Shown: positions 1-8,558, counted from the first letter of the stretch. The stretch is DNA of 13,912 nt from Phoronis ovalis (GCA_028565635.1 JAOXYB010035317.1:1-13912); one strand, 5' to 3'. The notes: generated by a model from the letters alone, not told the origin. Numbers and translations are program-made.

Positions 1-271
1 AACAAAATGTACTATTTTATACCACACAGATTGAAATCAGTCATGATCATCGCCTGTGGGGTTGTAGTCTTAAGAAAATATGACCTCAACCTACGTAATA
101 GGACAGTAGTAAGTCAATGATACACAAGAATCAACAATTTACTTGGCTTTAATCATCCTTAAAGCCCCTCATGTCAATGTCCGAACTGATAAACAGGATG
201 CAAAATTCCACACAAATTAGGTACTTTAAGCAGGCCACAAGATTCACTGCCCATCCTGAAGTATACCTTAC

Positions 272-328
272 CTGACATGTACCTATTGACATCGTATGTA
301 TCATATAAGGCTGTCAAAACTGGTGAAT
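272..328 (-). CDS. Candidate internal exon (unrecognised protein)
   Basis: On the minus strand this segment ends in CAG followed by gtaagg, a near-consensus donor. Its reading frame gives SPVLTALYDTYDVNRYMS, which has ordinary protein composition. Two acceptors are possible, after acaag (exon 272-328) or after gacag (exon 272-310). Both leave the frame at phase 1 on each side. The frame is closed upstream by an in-frame TAA, so an acceptor is needed if it is real. No preceding exon with a matching phase was found: 1340-1407 ends in phase 2. Its place in a gene is therefore unproven and I do not recognise the product. Confidence 0.35.
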
Positions 329-417
329 CTTGTAAAGTGAATTATAACTACAAACAGGACCTTAATTGATGTCATACTTTTTTGTTTATTTTTTAGATTT
401 TTGATCTACTCTAGCTA

Positions 418-425
418 GGGTTCAC
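418..425. repeat. Left target-site duplication GGGTTCAC
   Basis: This is an exact 8-bp copy of 899-906, lying directly outside the left TIR of the 426-898 element. Confidence 0.78.
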
Positions 426-898
426 ATACCTGTCAAGTTGCAATAATTTTTGAGAGGGAGATTTTTTTTAAAATTTCGATCGCGGACCAGCATAGCTATG
501 TGCGAGAGAGAAATATCAGTTTAGTAATCGAAAAAGGTCACTGAAACGTCTCCGTGCTGCAAGAAAAAAATTGACAAGCCAAAAAAAAAAGGCCATTTCC
601 ACTCCTATTGTACCAATATGCCCGGAATAAGTAACAAAACTACAATTTACAAGTTACATTTTCAAAATAATCTTTTAAAACCTTTTACAACACAAGAATT
701 CGTAACGGCTCCTGCCTGGATGTTTCTACAATAATCTGACTATTGGAGATATTAACATGAGAATTATATGTTGACTAACTTTGGCCGGGGTTTAGCTCGT
801 CAGATTTTAGGCTCACAACCTTGAGGTTTTTTTGGGAGCCCGGAGATGTTGCTTCAAAATGCAAGACTCCTGCTCAAAACGTGAGACTTGACAGGAAT
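426..898. mobile_element. MITE-like non-autonomous DNA transposon with 8-bp TSD
   Basis: The ends are inverted repeats. The left end (426-439) reads ATACCTGTCAAGTT. The right end (885-898) reads, in reverse complement, ATTCCTGTCAAGTC, matching at 12 of 14 positions. Immediately outside both ends stands the same 8-mer, GGGTTCAC, at 418-425 and 899-906: a perfect target-site duplication. The 473-bp interior has no coding frame, so the element must be mobilised in trans. Near the right end, GGCTC...GAGCC encloses AACCT-TG-AGGTT, a small nested hairpin (about 811-840). Eight-bp duplications are known from the hAT, P and Zisupton/KDZ groups. The termini lack the usual hAT CAG start, so I leave the superfamily open. 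Confidence 0.78.
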
Positions 899-906
899 GG
901 GTTCAC
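899..906. repeat. Right target-site duplication GGGTTCAC
   Basis: This is an exact 8-bp copy of 418-425, directly outside the right TIR. The pair, with no mismatch, marks the insertion site and suggests a fairly recent insertion. Confidence 0.78.
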
Positions 907-1339
907 CACTGGTGGCTCCGCCATGTGCAATGCAGATCCATTATTTTATCATCAAACTACAATTTATAAACCTTTTTAGACCAATTTCAATAATATGTTA
1001 AAAAATCACTGCCATGGAGTATAGTCATTAATTCATGATAAGAACATTTTGAGAAAAAAAAATTACGTTTAAATCAGTGACATCTGTGGACAACTGCTGA
1101 AGTAATCCAGGTGAATATTCTTTCCATGATCAATCATTGAGCTTAATTGTAGAGAAACAATATCATTTACAAAAAAACATAGTTTGGCTAGATTAGCATA
1201 CCCTAGACTGTGTTAAGAATTTTATTGCAGAAACAATTGGATATTGAGTAAAAATTTTGATGCTGGTTAAAGGAATCGATGACTTATTTTTGACAAAAAA
1301 TAACTGAATAAGTTTTAAAAAGAAAAGTTAAAATTTTAC
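907..1339. other. AT-rich stretch, no supported gene
   Basis: No convincing exon is seen. A 30-bp minus-strand segment at about 1067-1096 (between an acceptor-like cttcag and gtaatt) is open but too short to support. The region looks intronic. Confidence 0.5.
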
Positions 1340-1407
1340 CCAAAAGGGACTGGTGTTGGTCTAAGTATAGCCTTGCTTTTCATGGTTCTATGATGGTTCT
1401 CCAGGAA
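1340..1407 (-). CDS. Candidate internal exon (unrecognised protein)
   Basis: The minus-strand frame is open for 22 codons. It starts FLENHHRTMKSKAILRPTPV and then continues PFG. The donor TGG|gtaaaa is good. The acceptor (aaatag) is exactly at an in-frame stop and has a poor pyrimidine tract. The start is phase 0 and the end phase 2. The segment is clearly richer in G+C than its surroundings. It could follow 1676-1802 only if that exon uses an internal donor instead of its stop codon. Product unknown. Confidence 0.35.
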
Positions 1408-1675
1408 CTATTTATAATGAAAACCTCATTTTACAAAAATTATAGCACATATAACCACAAGTGATCAGAATCCGGTATTGATAGTGATAGAGCAATATCC
1501 AGTGTCATTTATCACATTATCACCCTTACACAACATTTACTGATCACTTACAAGTCATCATTCTCAGTAACATGACGCAGTAAGCATCACAAGCATGTGC
1601 ATGTGATAGATGGAATATCAATTACCTTTAACACACAGATATGTTCATTTGATATCAGGTTTAATATCTATTGAC

Positions 1676-1802
1676 CTATATGTCATTGCCATAATTAACA
1701 CAATTTGCCTCCACAGGTAATTCTGATGTCACACTGTGTGTCGTTTGTAAAGAAAATACTTGAGGATCAATTTGTGCTGTTTCACAATTTGTATAGCTTA
1801 AC
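1676..1802 (-). CDS. Candidate terminal exon of the minus-strand gene
   Basis: After an acceptor at gtatgtgag the minus strand stays open for 41 codons and then reaches TAG at 1676-1678. The frame starts LSYTNCETAQIDPQVFSLQT and ends NCVNYGNDI. It needs two bases from the previous exon, and 2107-2179 supplies exactly two, giving a Leu codon at the junction. If this is the last exon, the spliced product totals 186 residues. No AATAAA signal was seen close downstream on the minus strand, so the stop could instead be intronic read-through. The plus strand is also open here after ctccacag at 1716. No domain recognised. Confidence 0.42.
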
Positions 1803-2106
1803 CTCACATACCAAAACACATGCAATGTACGACGGACGCCGCAACAATATGCGACAACACAGCAGTAAACTATCAAATCAACAGTATAATGTGATGCAAT
1901 GATTTCTCATCCCACATAATCTACTCTTAACGCTAGTAACTCTATATTCATAAAGCCACCTTGCAAATTGCTTTGGGAAGACTGAAGCAGGGGATTTCTG
2001 TGTTTGGTTACGATGCAATTTCAGTACAATATTTGGATTTTCTTAAAGATATGTATTTCTTGCATGAACATTTTAAAAATGCATTAGCTCCGACATCATT
2101 TCTTAC
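1803..2106. other. Presumed intron between candidate exons
   Basis: On the minus strand this runs from a gtaaga donor to a gtgag acceptor. Nothing else is visible in it. Confidence 0.4.
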
Positions 2107-2179
2107 AGACAGGTGTACGGATAAGTGACTTTGTCATCATATTGTACGTTGCACTTGACTTTTGGTCTCAGTGGCGTCA
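2107..2179 (-). CDS. Candidate internal exon (unrecognised protein)
   Basis: This 73-bp minus-strand segment has a strong acceptor (ttttctttcaaacaaacag) and a strong donor (CTGTCT|gtaagaa). Only one of three frames is open. It gives TPLRPKVKCNVQYDDKVTYP followed by YTC, with two cysteines. It takes two bases at the start and leaves two at the end. The start phase fits 2549-2614 and the end phase fits 1676-1802. The plus strand has an open frame over the same bases but no good donor, so I prefer minus. The hairpin at 2224-2265 lies 44 bases upstream of this exon's acceptor in the presumed transcript. Confidence 0.5.
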
Positions 2180-2223
2180 CTGTTTGTTTGAAAGAAAACG
2201 TTGATGGTAGGTGGTATTGTGTT

Positions 2224-2265
2224 GTGCAAGGTAGTTCCTGTGAGTAATTTTGAACTACCTTGCAC
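2224..2265. repeat. Perfect 14-bp inverted repeat, 14-nt loop
   Basis: GTGCAAGGTAGTTC (2224-2237) is followed, after 14 bases, by its exact reverse complement GAACTACCTTGCAC (2252-2265). In the minus-strand model it sits in the intron just upstream of the acceptor for 2107-2179. There is no U-tract immediately after either arm, and no transposon end or target duplication was found around it. Confidence 0.85.
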
Positions 2266-2548
2266 CTGCTTTTCTTTTTCAACTAAACATAAAGGCTTTA
2301 ATATTAAATAAATGTGCCTTGCATTTTATTCTAGTTTTATTCATGTATTTTATATTTTTTCTATTCTTAACATTATTGCTTTTTGTATTTTAGTCTAGTT
2401 ACACTGGAATATATTTTTTTTCAAATTTAATGTATTTTAAGATTTTATTATAAAGAAGCAATTAATGTATACTTGGCTACAGAAATATATTTCTTTATTT
2501 CTTCTATTAGTTTGACATGGTAACCAAAAAATAAAAATAATTTCTTAC

Positions 2549-2614
2549 AGACAGAGATATATTCAATGTTGCTGCAATTGTTGACGATTGTTCCGAATGA
2601 TACAGGTATTATTT
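2549..2614 (-). CDS. Candidate internal exon (unrecognised protein)
   Basis: The minus strand has a strong acceptor (aatttctcttgttacag) and donor (CTGTCT|gtaagaa) around 66 bp. One frame is open: IIPVSFGTIVNNCSNIEYIS, then V. Both ends are phase 1. The upstream base G from 3033-3190 makes a Glu codon, and the trailing T plus TG of 2107-2179 makes Leu. The same bases read as a possible plus-strand exon (2551-2605, between tttcttacag and gtatta), so strand is not settled by this segment alone. No family recognised. Confidence 0.5.
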
Positions 2615-3032
2615 CTGTAACAAGAGAAATTAGTCACCAAACGAAAGTACATTACCCAGTATCATTACTTACTAATCTGCATATATCCAGGTAACCTATT
2701 TTCCAAAATAACCACAACATTTTATAATTAACAACCGCAATACCTTTTAATTACGTCAAAATAAACATCTGAGATCCAGGAATTTTTTTTTGCAATGTGG
2801 CAAAAGTCACGTATACAAGAAACTCTAGGATTATAGTCACTTAATCCAAATAATTATTTTCACTTAATTAGTGGATGTTGTCTAAGCTACAATCAGTTTG
2901 TTAATTAATATCACTTGTCGATTAGGAACTACAATAATTTTTCACAGAGTTCCTGTTATATGACCCAATTCATTGGACAATTGTCTAGCACAGAATTTAA
3001 GTTGAATATGTTCGTTAAGCACGGACATTTAC
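2615..3032. other. Presumed intron
   Basis: AT-rich, with no open segment of note on the minus strand. A competing plus-strand exon reading (2948-3068) overlaps its upper end. Confidence 0.4.
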
Positions 3033-3190
3033 CGAGATCCATTCCATTGTTTTCAACTAGGCATGTCGGTAAGCTGGGGTCCTTTACTAAACTGTTGAAG
3101 ATCCTTGAAGGTCCGTGTTCAACGTAAATAGTCCATGCTAGACGAACAGGTGGTGCATGTCCAACAAACCAGATCCGCATAAAATCAACT
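3033..3190 (-). CDS. Candidate internal exon (unrecognised protein)
   Basis: This is the longest exon candidate: 158 bp, 52 full codons, clearly richer in G+C than its surroundings. The minus-strand acceptor is cgtttttcacgaacag and the donor CTCG|gtaaat. The frame starts VDFMRIWFVGHAPPVRLAWT and ends CLVENNGMDL. It begins with one base and ends with one base. The first base completes an Arg codon with the AG left by 4636-4772, and the last G joins AA of 2549-2614 to give Glu. No transmembrane span is certain; the start is aromatic and hydrophobic. The plus strand is also open (2948-3068, donor gtaagc), the main rival reading. Confidence 0.52.
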
Positions 3191-4635
3191 CTGTTCGTGA
3201 AAAACGATATTAGGTCCTTATGCTAAGCATGCAGTCCTGTTTCTTGTGAAAGCAAAAAAACTCCTACGATCCTTTATAATAAAAAAAAATCAAACTATGA
3301 ATTAGGGTCTATTTGCCCTTGGAATAAATCGATTTACAGGTAGATTGTTTACCAATATGATTTTCTAGAAATTGTCAGTGTACAAAACTCTACTAGTAGT
3401 GTCTCACAAAATTATATCAGGTCTAGGGACATTGTTCTGCTTCATATATGTATGAATTTTCTAACAGAGGTCCACTTATGCCTTCTGTATTTCATTTTTT
3501 TTTACTTAGGTTTCAATTTTCCCCAATAGGTGTCATCTAGGCATAGCATATCTTGGAGAAAACTATTAGGATAACTTGTGAGGTCACTTGGTCTGATGAG
3601 GTCACAGAAGTCAAGGATGTGTAAACAAAAAAGATGACCTTAATAAATCCAGACAGTGATGTCAAAGGATAAAAAAATAGATTTTATTTTTGTTTATCAG
3701 GTTGGTTTAGATTGTTATTGACAAATAATTGAAATTAATTGTGTAGTTATATGAGACACAGCCATTACAAAGAAAGATGCTTTAGATGGCTTTTTTAAAA
3801 TTTTGATTATTATTTTTTTGTTGATCTTGCCCAACAGCATGAAAGCATCATTAAATATGACATTAATTCACTTTTGTTTAAAATTTTCCTTTAAACAGCT
3901 GGAAAAATTTCACCTATACAAGAAACAAATATTCTCCCATATTAAATCAATGATTATGCTCACTTGCCTTTTAGAAAATATACAACGTATATGTCTAACC
4001 TTTATGTCAAAGGGTACCCATGATTCCAACACATTTCTAGCCAAAAGGTATATTTGTCAAGCCCCCCCCCCCCCCCCACCGCAATATTTAAAGTATATAT
4101 TTGTGTTTTATTACAAAACGTTTCTTTCAGTGATAAAAAATGAGGAAGGATGTGCTGCAGTAGGAATGTTATGAAAATTCTCATGAATGCGAATTTCAAG
4201 TTTCAGATTTGCATTTGTGTTCATTGTCTTACGTAGCATCCCCCTTTCAGTGGTGTCTACCATAATACGTATTAACATTGCAGGTGTCAGTCACCCTAGA
4301 GATTAAATATTTATTGATTAAATATCTTATTGTATATTCACAACCTACCTATACAACCATACTTGCAGACAAATAACTGAGCTGCAAAACTTGTTAACGC
4401 GGCTACGTGAGATAACAAATTTCGAACCTCGTGATAAGGACAAAAAAAATACAACCAGTGAGACGGCACAAACTTCTTTTTTTAAAAGAATAATAAATAG
4501 CTATTAAAGAGACAAGTCTCATATCTGGTAATAAGTTTATACTCTTGTTTATACAAGTTTATACCAATGGATTCTGGATATGTATCTCGTAAACATACAA
4601 TAGTATATAAACAATAAGGTTTCAAAACAACTTAC
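3191..4635. other. Long presumed intron; poly-C tract inside
   Basis: This is AT-rich with long T and A runs. An open plus-strand frame at 3803-4174 is low-complexity and has no recognisable domain. Apart from the C16 run at 4062-4077, I see no feature. Confidence 0.45.
4062..4077. repeat. Homopolymer C16
   Basis: Sixteen consecutive C residues followed by A, then CC. It is likely length-polymorphic and error-prone in sequencing. Confidence 0.95.
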
Positions 4636-4772
4636 CTCTGCCAAAAGGAATATTTATTCCGAGGTATCCTAAGTGCACTGGTACTCTGTACCCGAGGCAA
4701 TCCGCCATGGCTAGGTGTCATATATCCATTCTGATGTCGATTATTTTTTACAGAAAGGTGGTTATTACTCAT
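4636..4772 (-). CDS. Candidate first coding exon (unrecognised protein)
   Basis: The minus-strand frame begins at ATG 4770-4772 with MSNNHLSVKNNRHQNGYMTP and ends ALRIPRNKYSFWQ, followed by AG and a near-perfect donor, gtaagt. The in-frame stop TAA lies inside that donor, so the frame closes just past the exon. The first 30 residues are polar (Asn, Ser, His), like a flexible N-terminus. A strong acceptor, tctctcttggcag, stands 5 bases upstream of the ATG (exon start 4777). This implies a spliced 5' leader, or coding that continues from an upstream exon in phase 1. The segment is richer in G+C than its flanks. Together with four downstream exons it would encode 186 residues. No homologue recognised. 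Confidence 0.5.
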
Positions 4773-4796
4773 GATTGCTGCCAAGAGAGACATGTG

Positions 4797-4841
4797 TATA
4801 TGAATGAAAAAGCATGTATATATATATGAATGAAAAAGCAT
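4797..4841. repeat. Two 19-bp direct repeats
   Basis: TATATGAATGAAAAAGCAT occurs at 4797-4815 and again at 4823-4841, joined by a short TA run. On the minus strand these become two copies of a pyrimidine-rich block directly upstream of the acceptor at 4778-4779. Confidence 0.9.
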
Positions 4842-5446
4842 CAATCTGAAAATTTCTAATTCCACAAAAGAATTCTAAGAAATTAACTAAATAGTCACGA
4901 TCACAAACAGATTGTCACTTTGCGTGTTAGTAATGACGTTTAATTAAGAAAACAAGATTTAACATACACAAGGCAACTAATCTGCGGATTAAAAGAATAG
5001 TAATTTAGATAATTTAGCACAGAAAAATAAGCTTCTTTTTTTCATCAACGATGCTTTGAAACTAAGTTTTTATAATTATGGTTGAACTTCACTATAACTG
5101 AATTCAAGTTTTCAAAAACATTAATGATATACACTGGAAGACTGTAAAGTTTTTAACACTACTATGACAATTCCCTATTCCAGTACTAACAAGCACAATT
5201 CTACAGTTTAGCTATCCTAAATGAACAACAAATCCGGATGATATGGATTACCGATTAATTCTAACTTTAACTGTACCAGCTCCTACAATCCTACACACTG
5301 CAAAAACAATATATTTGCAGAGCACAAGCTGTCTAAACTCTCAATATGCTACATAGCTACACTGCATAAACAATAAAACAAATTCTTTAAAGTCAACCTA
5401 CAGATGCAGTGTATTACTAAAATAAAATATCTTATGAAGCATTTAC
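4842..5446. other. AT-rich stretch, one weak exon-like segment
   Basis: On the minus strand a strong acceptor (tatattgtttttgcag) near 5300 precedes a short frame, CRIVGAGTVKVRIN, that ends at a gtaatc. Its phases do not link the neighbouring candidates, so I do not call it. Nothing else is visible. Confidence 0.35.
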
Positions 5447-5473
5447 CATGGGCAATCATCAGGAGACATTTGT
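5447..5473 (-). CDS. Candidate 27-bp micro-exon or leader exon
   Basis: The minus strand has a very strong acceptor (attagttttctttcaag) and a good donor (CCATG|gtaaat) 27 bases apart. Two frames are open: KCLLMIAH (phase 1) and QMSPDDCP (phase 2). Neither can be chosen, and the segment may be untranslated leader. The call rests on splice signals only. Confidence 0.28.
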
Positions 5474-5869
5474 CTTGAAAGAAAACTAATTAATAGTTGA
5501 CAGACAAAGCAATGTCCTACACTACCTTTTTCAGTTGATTGTAAGAAAATCTTATTATCATCCTTATACAAGTTAAGCATAAAACAGCAATCACAAACAC
5601 TCAGAATCTGTTTTCTCAGCTTATCTATTCAAACATAAATACCTTAGTGCATCAGCTGATGCTCACGTTTCTAAGTAGTTTCTATAAAAACACCTGGACA
5701 CACGCCTATAGAATGCTAGTACCATATACTAGTGCTAAACCCGTTTTCCTGGTACTTATTGGCATATACTTTAGAAAATGATATTGGCTACCTGGGAACA
5801 CCTATAAACAGTTATATACATATTTTAAAACCATTTTTCATATTTTATGGCTTCTATACAGCTACCTAC

Positions 5870-5884
5870 CTGCAAATCAGCATA
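5870..5884 (-). CDS. Candidate 15-bp micro-exon or leader exon
   Basis: The minus strand reads tttcctttggttttag, then TATGCTGATTTGCAG, then gtaggtag. Acceptor and donor are both close to consensus and 15 bases apart. The phase-0 frame gives YADLQ; the phase-2 frame gives MLIC. Exons this short need expression evidence. If spliced into a leader it would add an upstream ATG. Confidence 0.28.
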
Positions 5885-6619
5885 CTAAAACCAAAGGAAA
5901 TTCATAATGGAAATGAAACAAGCCAGTTTCCAACTAAATGATGAATAATGTATGACAAAGCAACTCAGCTTTAAAGTGACATTATTCAACATCCTATATT
6001 ATCTGGAAAACTGCCTATACTTGAATGGGGGATGTGCCACCTTCACGGGTCACAATTTGACCTTTCGGGTATTGTGGTACCTATATAATAGGTACATATT
6101 TTGAGTATAAAGTTTAAATCATGCGTAACCAATTTTATCAACTGAAAACGAAACTATTTCGATAGAAAAATACAAGAGAGACAAATTCTTGATAATTTAT
6201 TCATATACGTCAACTTGAACCTACCAAACAGCTATAACTTGTTTTTTTTTCTGGTTCCATATTCTACATACATTCTATAATGCGATGCAGACTATGTTTA
6301 CATTATACTTGTAAAATAATAAAACTAACACTAATTTCCTAATTTCGTAAAATCTTATGTCCACAGTCTACAGAAAAGCAGATTGATTCCGCTTAAAAGC
6401 AGTAAGTGCATGTAAATACAAATAATTAGAAACATGAAACAGGACTTCAACATGCATGCAGTAATTATTACCTACTATAAAGATTAAAATAATGCTTATC
6501 TTATATATATATATAATTAAATTTAGACAACTGCAAAATAAAAAACATGTTTCTATATAATCCAAGCTTTCCTCGTCACCGTCTCCTCTTTATCAGCGAA
6601 GGTTTGAATGCTAGTTTAC
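5885..6619. other. AT-rich stretch, no supported gene
   Basis: Nothing gene-like is seen, apart from a competing plus-strand frame that starts at 6597 and overlaps the next exon candidate. A short TA repeat lies at about 6503-6514. Confidence 0.4.
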
Positions 6620-6699
6620 TTAGGGCATTCAATTTCATCAATGAAGTTAACTTTTCTTGTTCTGAACACACCTCTGTTTAATTCAACTAGACATTTCTT
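6620..6699 (-). CDS. Candidate internal exon (unrecognised protein)
   Basis: This 80-bp minus-strand segment has a strong acceptor (attagtatttctttcag) and a donor CTAA|gtaaac. The frame starts KKCLVELNRGVFRTRKVNFI and then DEIECP: charged, mixed composition typical of real protein. It begins in phase 0, matching the end of 6780-6932, and ends with two bases. An earlier donor (AGAG|gtgtgt) would shorten it. The plus strand has a rival frame (6598-6681) after a very strong acceptor, ending in TAA. Product unknown. Confidence 0.38.
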
Positions 6700-6779
6700 C
6701 TGAAAGAAATACTAATTTCATCTCAAATAGTTTTTTCAAAATAGCTGGCTTGAAGTGTTTTGGAGCACTGAACACTTAC

Positions 6780-6932
6780 TAAAGAACACAAGAGAGAAAA
6801 GCTTTCACTAGCGGAGCTCACAACACAAGAAACACCAAGATGCTCGTTATATCTGAAACAAGCTTTGATATAATCTAGTCCATACTTTTTCATTAACCTC
6901 CTGTATCCATCAGCATATTTGCTGGTTTTCAT
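6780..6932 (-). CDS. Candidate first coding exon (unrecognised protein)
   Basis: The minus-strand ATG (6930-6932) is preceded in frame by TAA and sits 3 bases after the acceptor ttaagttaattttcag. The frame of 51 codons starts MKTSKYADGYRRLMKKYGLD and continues YIKACFRYNEHLG. It runs to a donor TTA|gtaagt; an alternative donor, GTT|gtgagc, lies 14 codons earlier in the same phase. It joins 6620-6699 in phase. Its lysine, arginine and tyrosine-rich start is not a signal peptide. Whether it belongs to the same gene as 4636-4772 is unresolved, because no phase-consistent path between the two was found. Confidence 0.4.
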
Positions 6933-6935
6933 TTA

Positions 6936-7278
6936 CTGAAAATTAACTTAATAACTAACCCACACTGCAACAACATCAAATCTCATACATAAGCTTCAAA
7001 CTGTGTGGCAAACCTGTTGGAAATTAAAAAGATCCTCTGCAACACAAGATAACCATGAAACCACTGGCAATTAAAAACAATTACTATTCTGAATCACACA
7101 TAGCTACTAAACTACACTATGCTTGCTGGCAGGTACTGATTACTAATCTTACCATGTAATATATAAAGAAACCTTATACAGTAAAATCAATACACGGTAA
7201 GACACAAATCTGAAAAACTTAGAAATACAATTAGTCTGCAACATTGTAAGGAGAAAATACAGGTAAAATTGAACGAAT
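6936..7278. other. AT-rich stretch, no supported gene
   Basis: A minus-strand 23-bp segment near 7010-7035 (acceptor cttgtgttgcag, then gtttgcc) is exon-like but cannot be placed. Otherwise nothing is visible. Confidence 0.4.
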
Positions 7279-7492
7279 GTATAAAAATTAAATACTACAA
7301 GTATCCAATTTGATGGAAGTGATCAAAATTACTCAAAAGAAATGCGCATGTACCAAAATAATGTCTCCAAAAATGTGTAAAACATATAAAAAATTAAATA
7401 CTATAGGTATTCAATTTGACCCAAGTCATAAAAATATTCAAAAGGAATGTGTACATATCAAAATAATGTCTCCAAAAATGCATAAAACACAT
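7279..7492. repeat. Tandem duplication, two diverged copies of about 107 bp
   Basis: Copy 1 (about 7279-7385) and copy 2 (about 7386-7492) align end to end at roughly 80 percent by eye. Shared blocks include AAATTAAATACTA, CAATTTGA and the exact 20-mer CAAAATAATGTCTCCAAAAA. A plus-strand frame (7310-7528) passes through both copies, but it is simply repeated low-complexity Lys/Met/His sequence, not a supported gene. Confidence 0.85.
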
Positions 7493-8558
7493 CACTTTTT
7501 TAAGTTTCAATACTTCTGTTTCTTCTGAACTCCTAACCACCATTTCAGTACAAAGAATGCTTTGCATATCTCTAAATATGGCTATAAAACTGAAAATTAC
7601 AAGAAACTAAGTATTAACGTATACATAATCTTCTACTGAAAATAAAAAAATGTAGTTACCTTTGAAGATTAAGTAAACTACTTTTGATCACAAGAAGCTT
7701 CTAATGTGTTCTTGTTAATGATTATAGACAAAGGTTATTTTACTATATAAAATAATCTCCAAGATTGTAATTTACTTATAACGATATGGGTAATCAAAAA
7801 TCATTCAAAAATTGATTTTTCACTTTTTAAAACGCATACATTATAAATGTGTATAATTAAAAAAACCAGTAACCTTCATTATTTAGTAAAACCCTTGATG
7901 TGTTTCCCATGATACGAGTTAATTTTTTTACTTTATCTGTCGTACTATTAATTTCGTTGTAATTGTGTAGCAAAACCTACCATTGCATAAGAACTCTTCC
8001 TTCTACTAAAAACAACTTTTACAGAAATAATAAAACTGTCAATGTCTAAAGACGGGAAATGTTCTTTTCATCCAAAAACATATAATGACGTCTTGCTGAA
8101 CATAAAAATCAATTTGTTCATACGCTTGGATAACCTAATGATCTGCTATAAACAATTGTTGACATTATCATAACATCCATAATTCTTCTCTTTACAGATA
8201 AGTTTCTATCAAATGAAAAATCTGGATAATGTTCATTCAGCTTTTTCCAACTATCTAATTGCTAAAATAGTAATAACACTTTCAAATGCCAAAAAAATCC
8301 ACAAACCTATGAAGTTACAATTTAATAATTGTTGCAATAACAAAAAAAAATGTCTGTGTGCAAAGTTATCTATCAACTTGCTGCATAAATCATTCAAATT
8401 AGTCTTTTATTGTCTAAACTGTGAAACCTGCATGATACTACAAGGATGATACTTCCGTAACCACATTAGGTGAAGGTTTAGTCGCAACTCAAAGACATCA
8501 AAGTGAAATAAAACTGCAGAGTCATTTTAATTAACAGCAACTATATGTTAACATTTAC
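7493..8558. other. AT-rich stretch, no supported gene
   Basis: A plus-strand frame at 8213-8449 is Asn/Lys-rich with no domain. A minus-strand 35-bp segment at 8453-8487 is open, but its acceptor is weak. I see nothing firm. Confidence 0.4.

Noticed and set aside
1705-1902. Plus-strand ORF overlapping the candidate exon 1676-1802
   Set aside because: It has an acceptor-like ctccacag, but no donor or phase-compatible partner was found. The minus reading fits its neighbours. Kept only as a rival.
3803-4174. Plus-strand ORF of 123 codons, the longest in the window
   Set aside because: Composition follows AT-rich DNA (Ile, Phe, Leu, Lys), it contains a Pro run made by the C16 tract, and no domain or initiation context supports it.
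6597-6681. Plus-strand frame after a very strong acceptor at 6596
   Set aside because: It ends in TAA with no donor and no nearby polyadenylation signal, and overlaps the minus exon 6620-6699 that links in phase to 6780-6932.
7310-7528. Plus-strand ORF across the tandem duplication
   Set aside because: The frame stays open only because the same low-complexity unit is repeated. It has no splice or start support.
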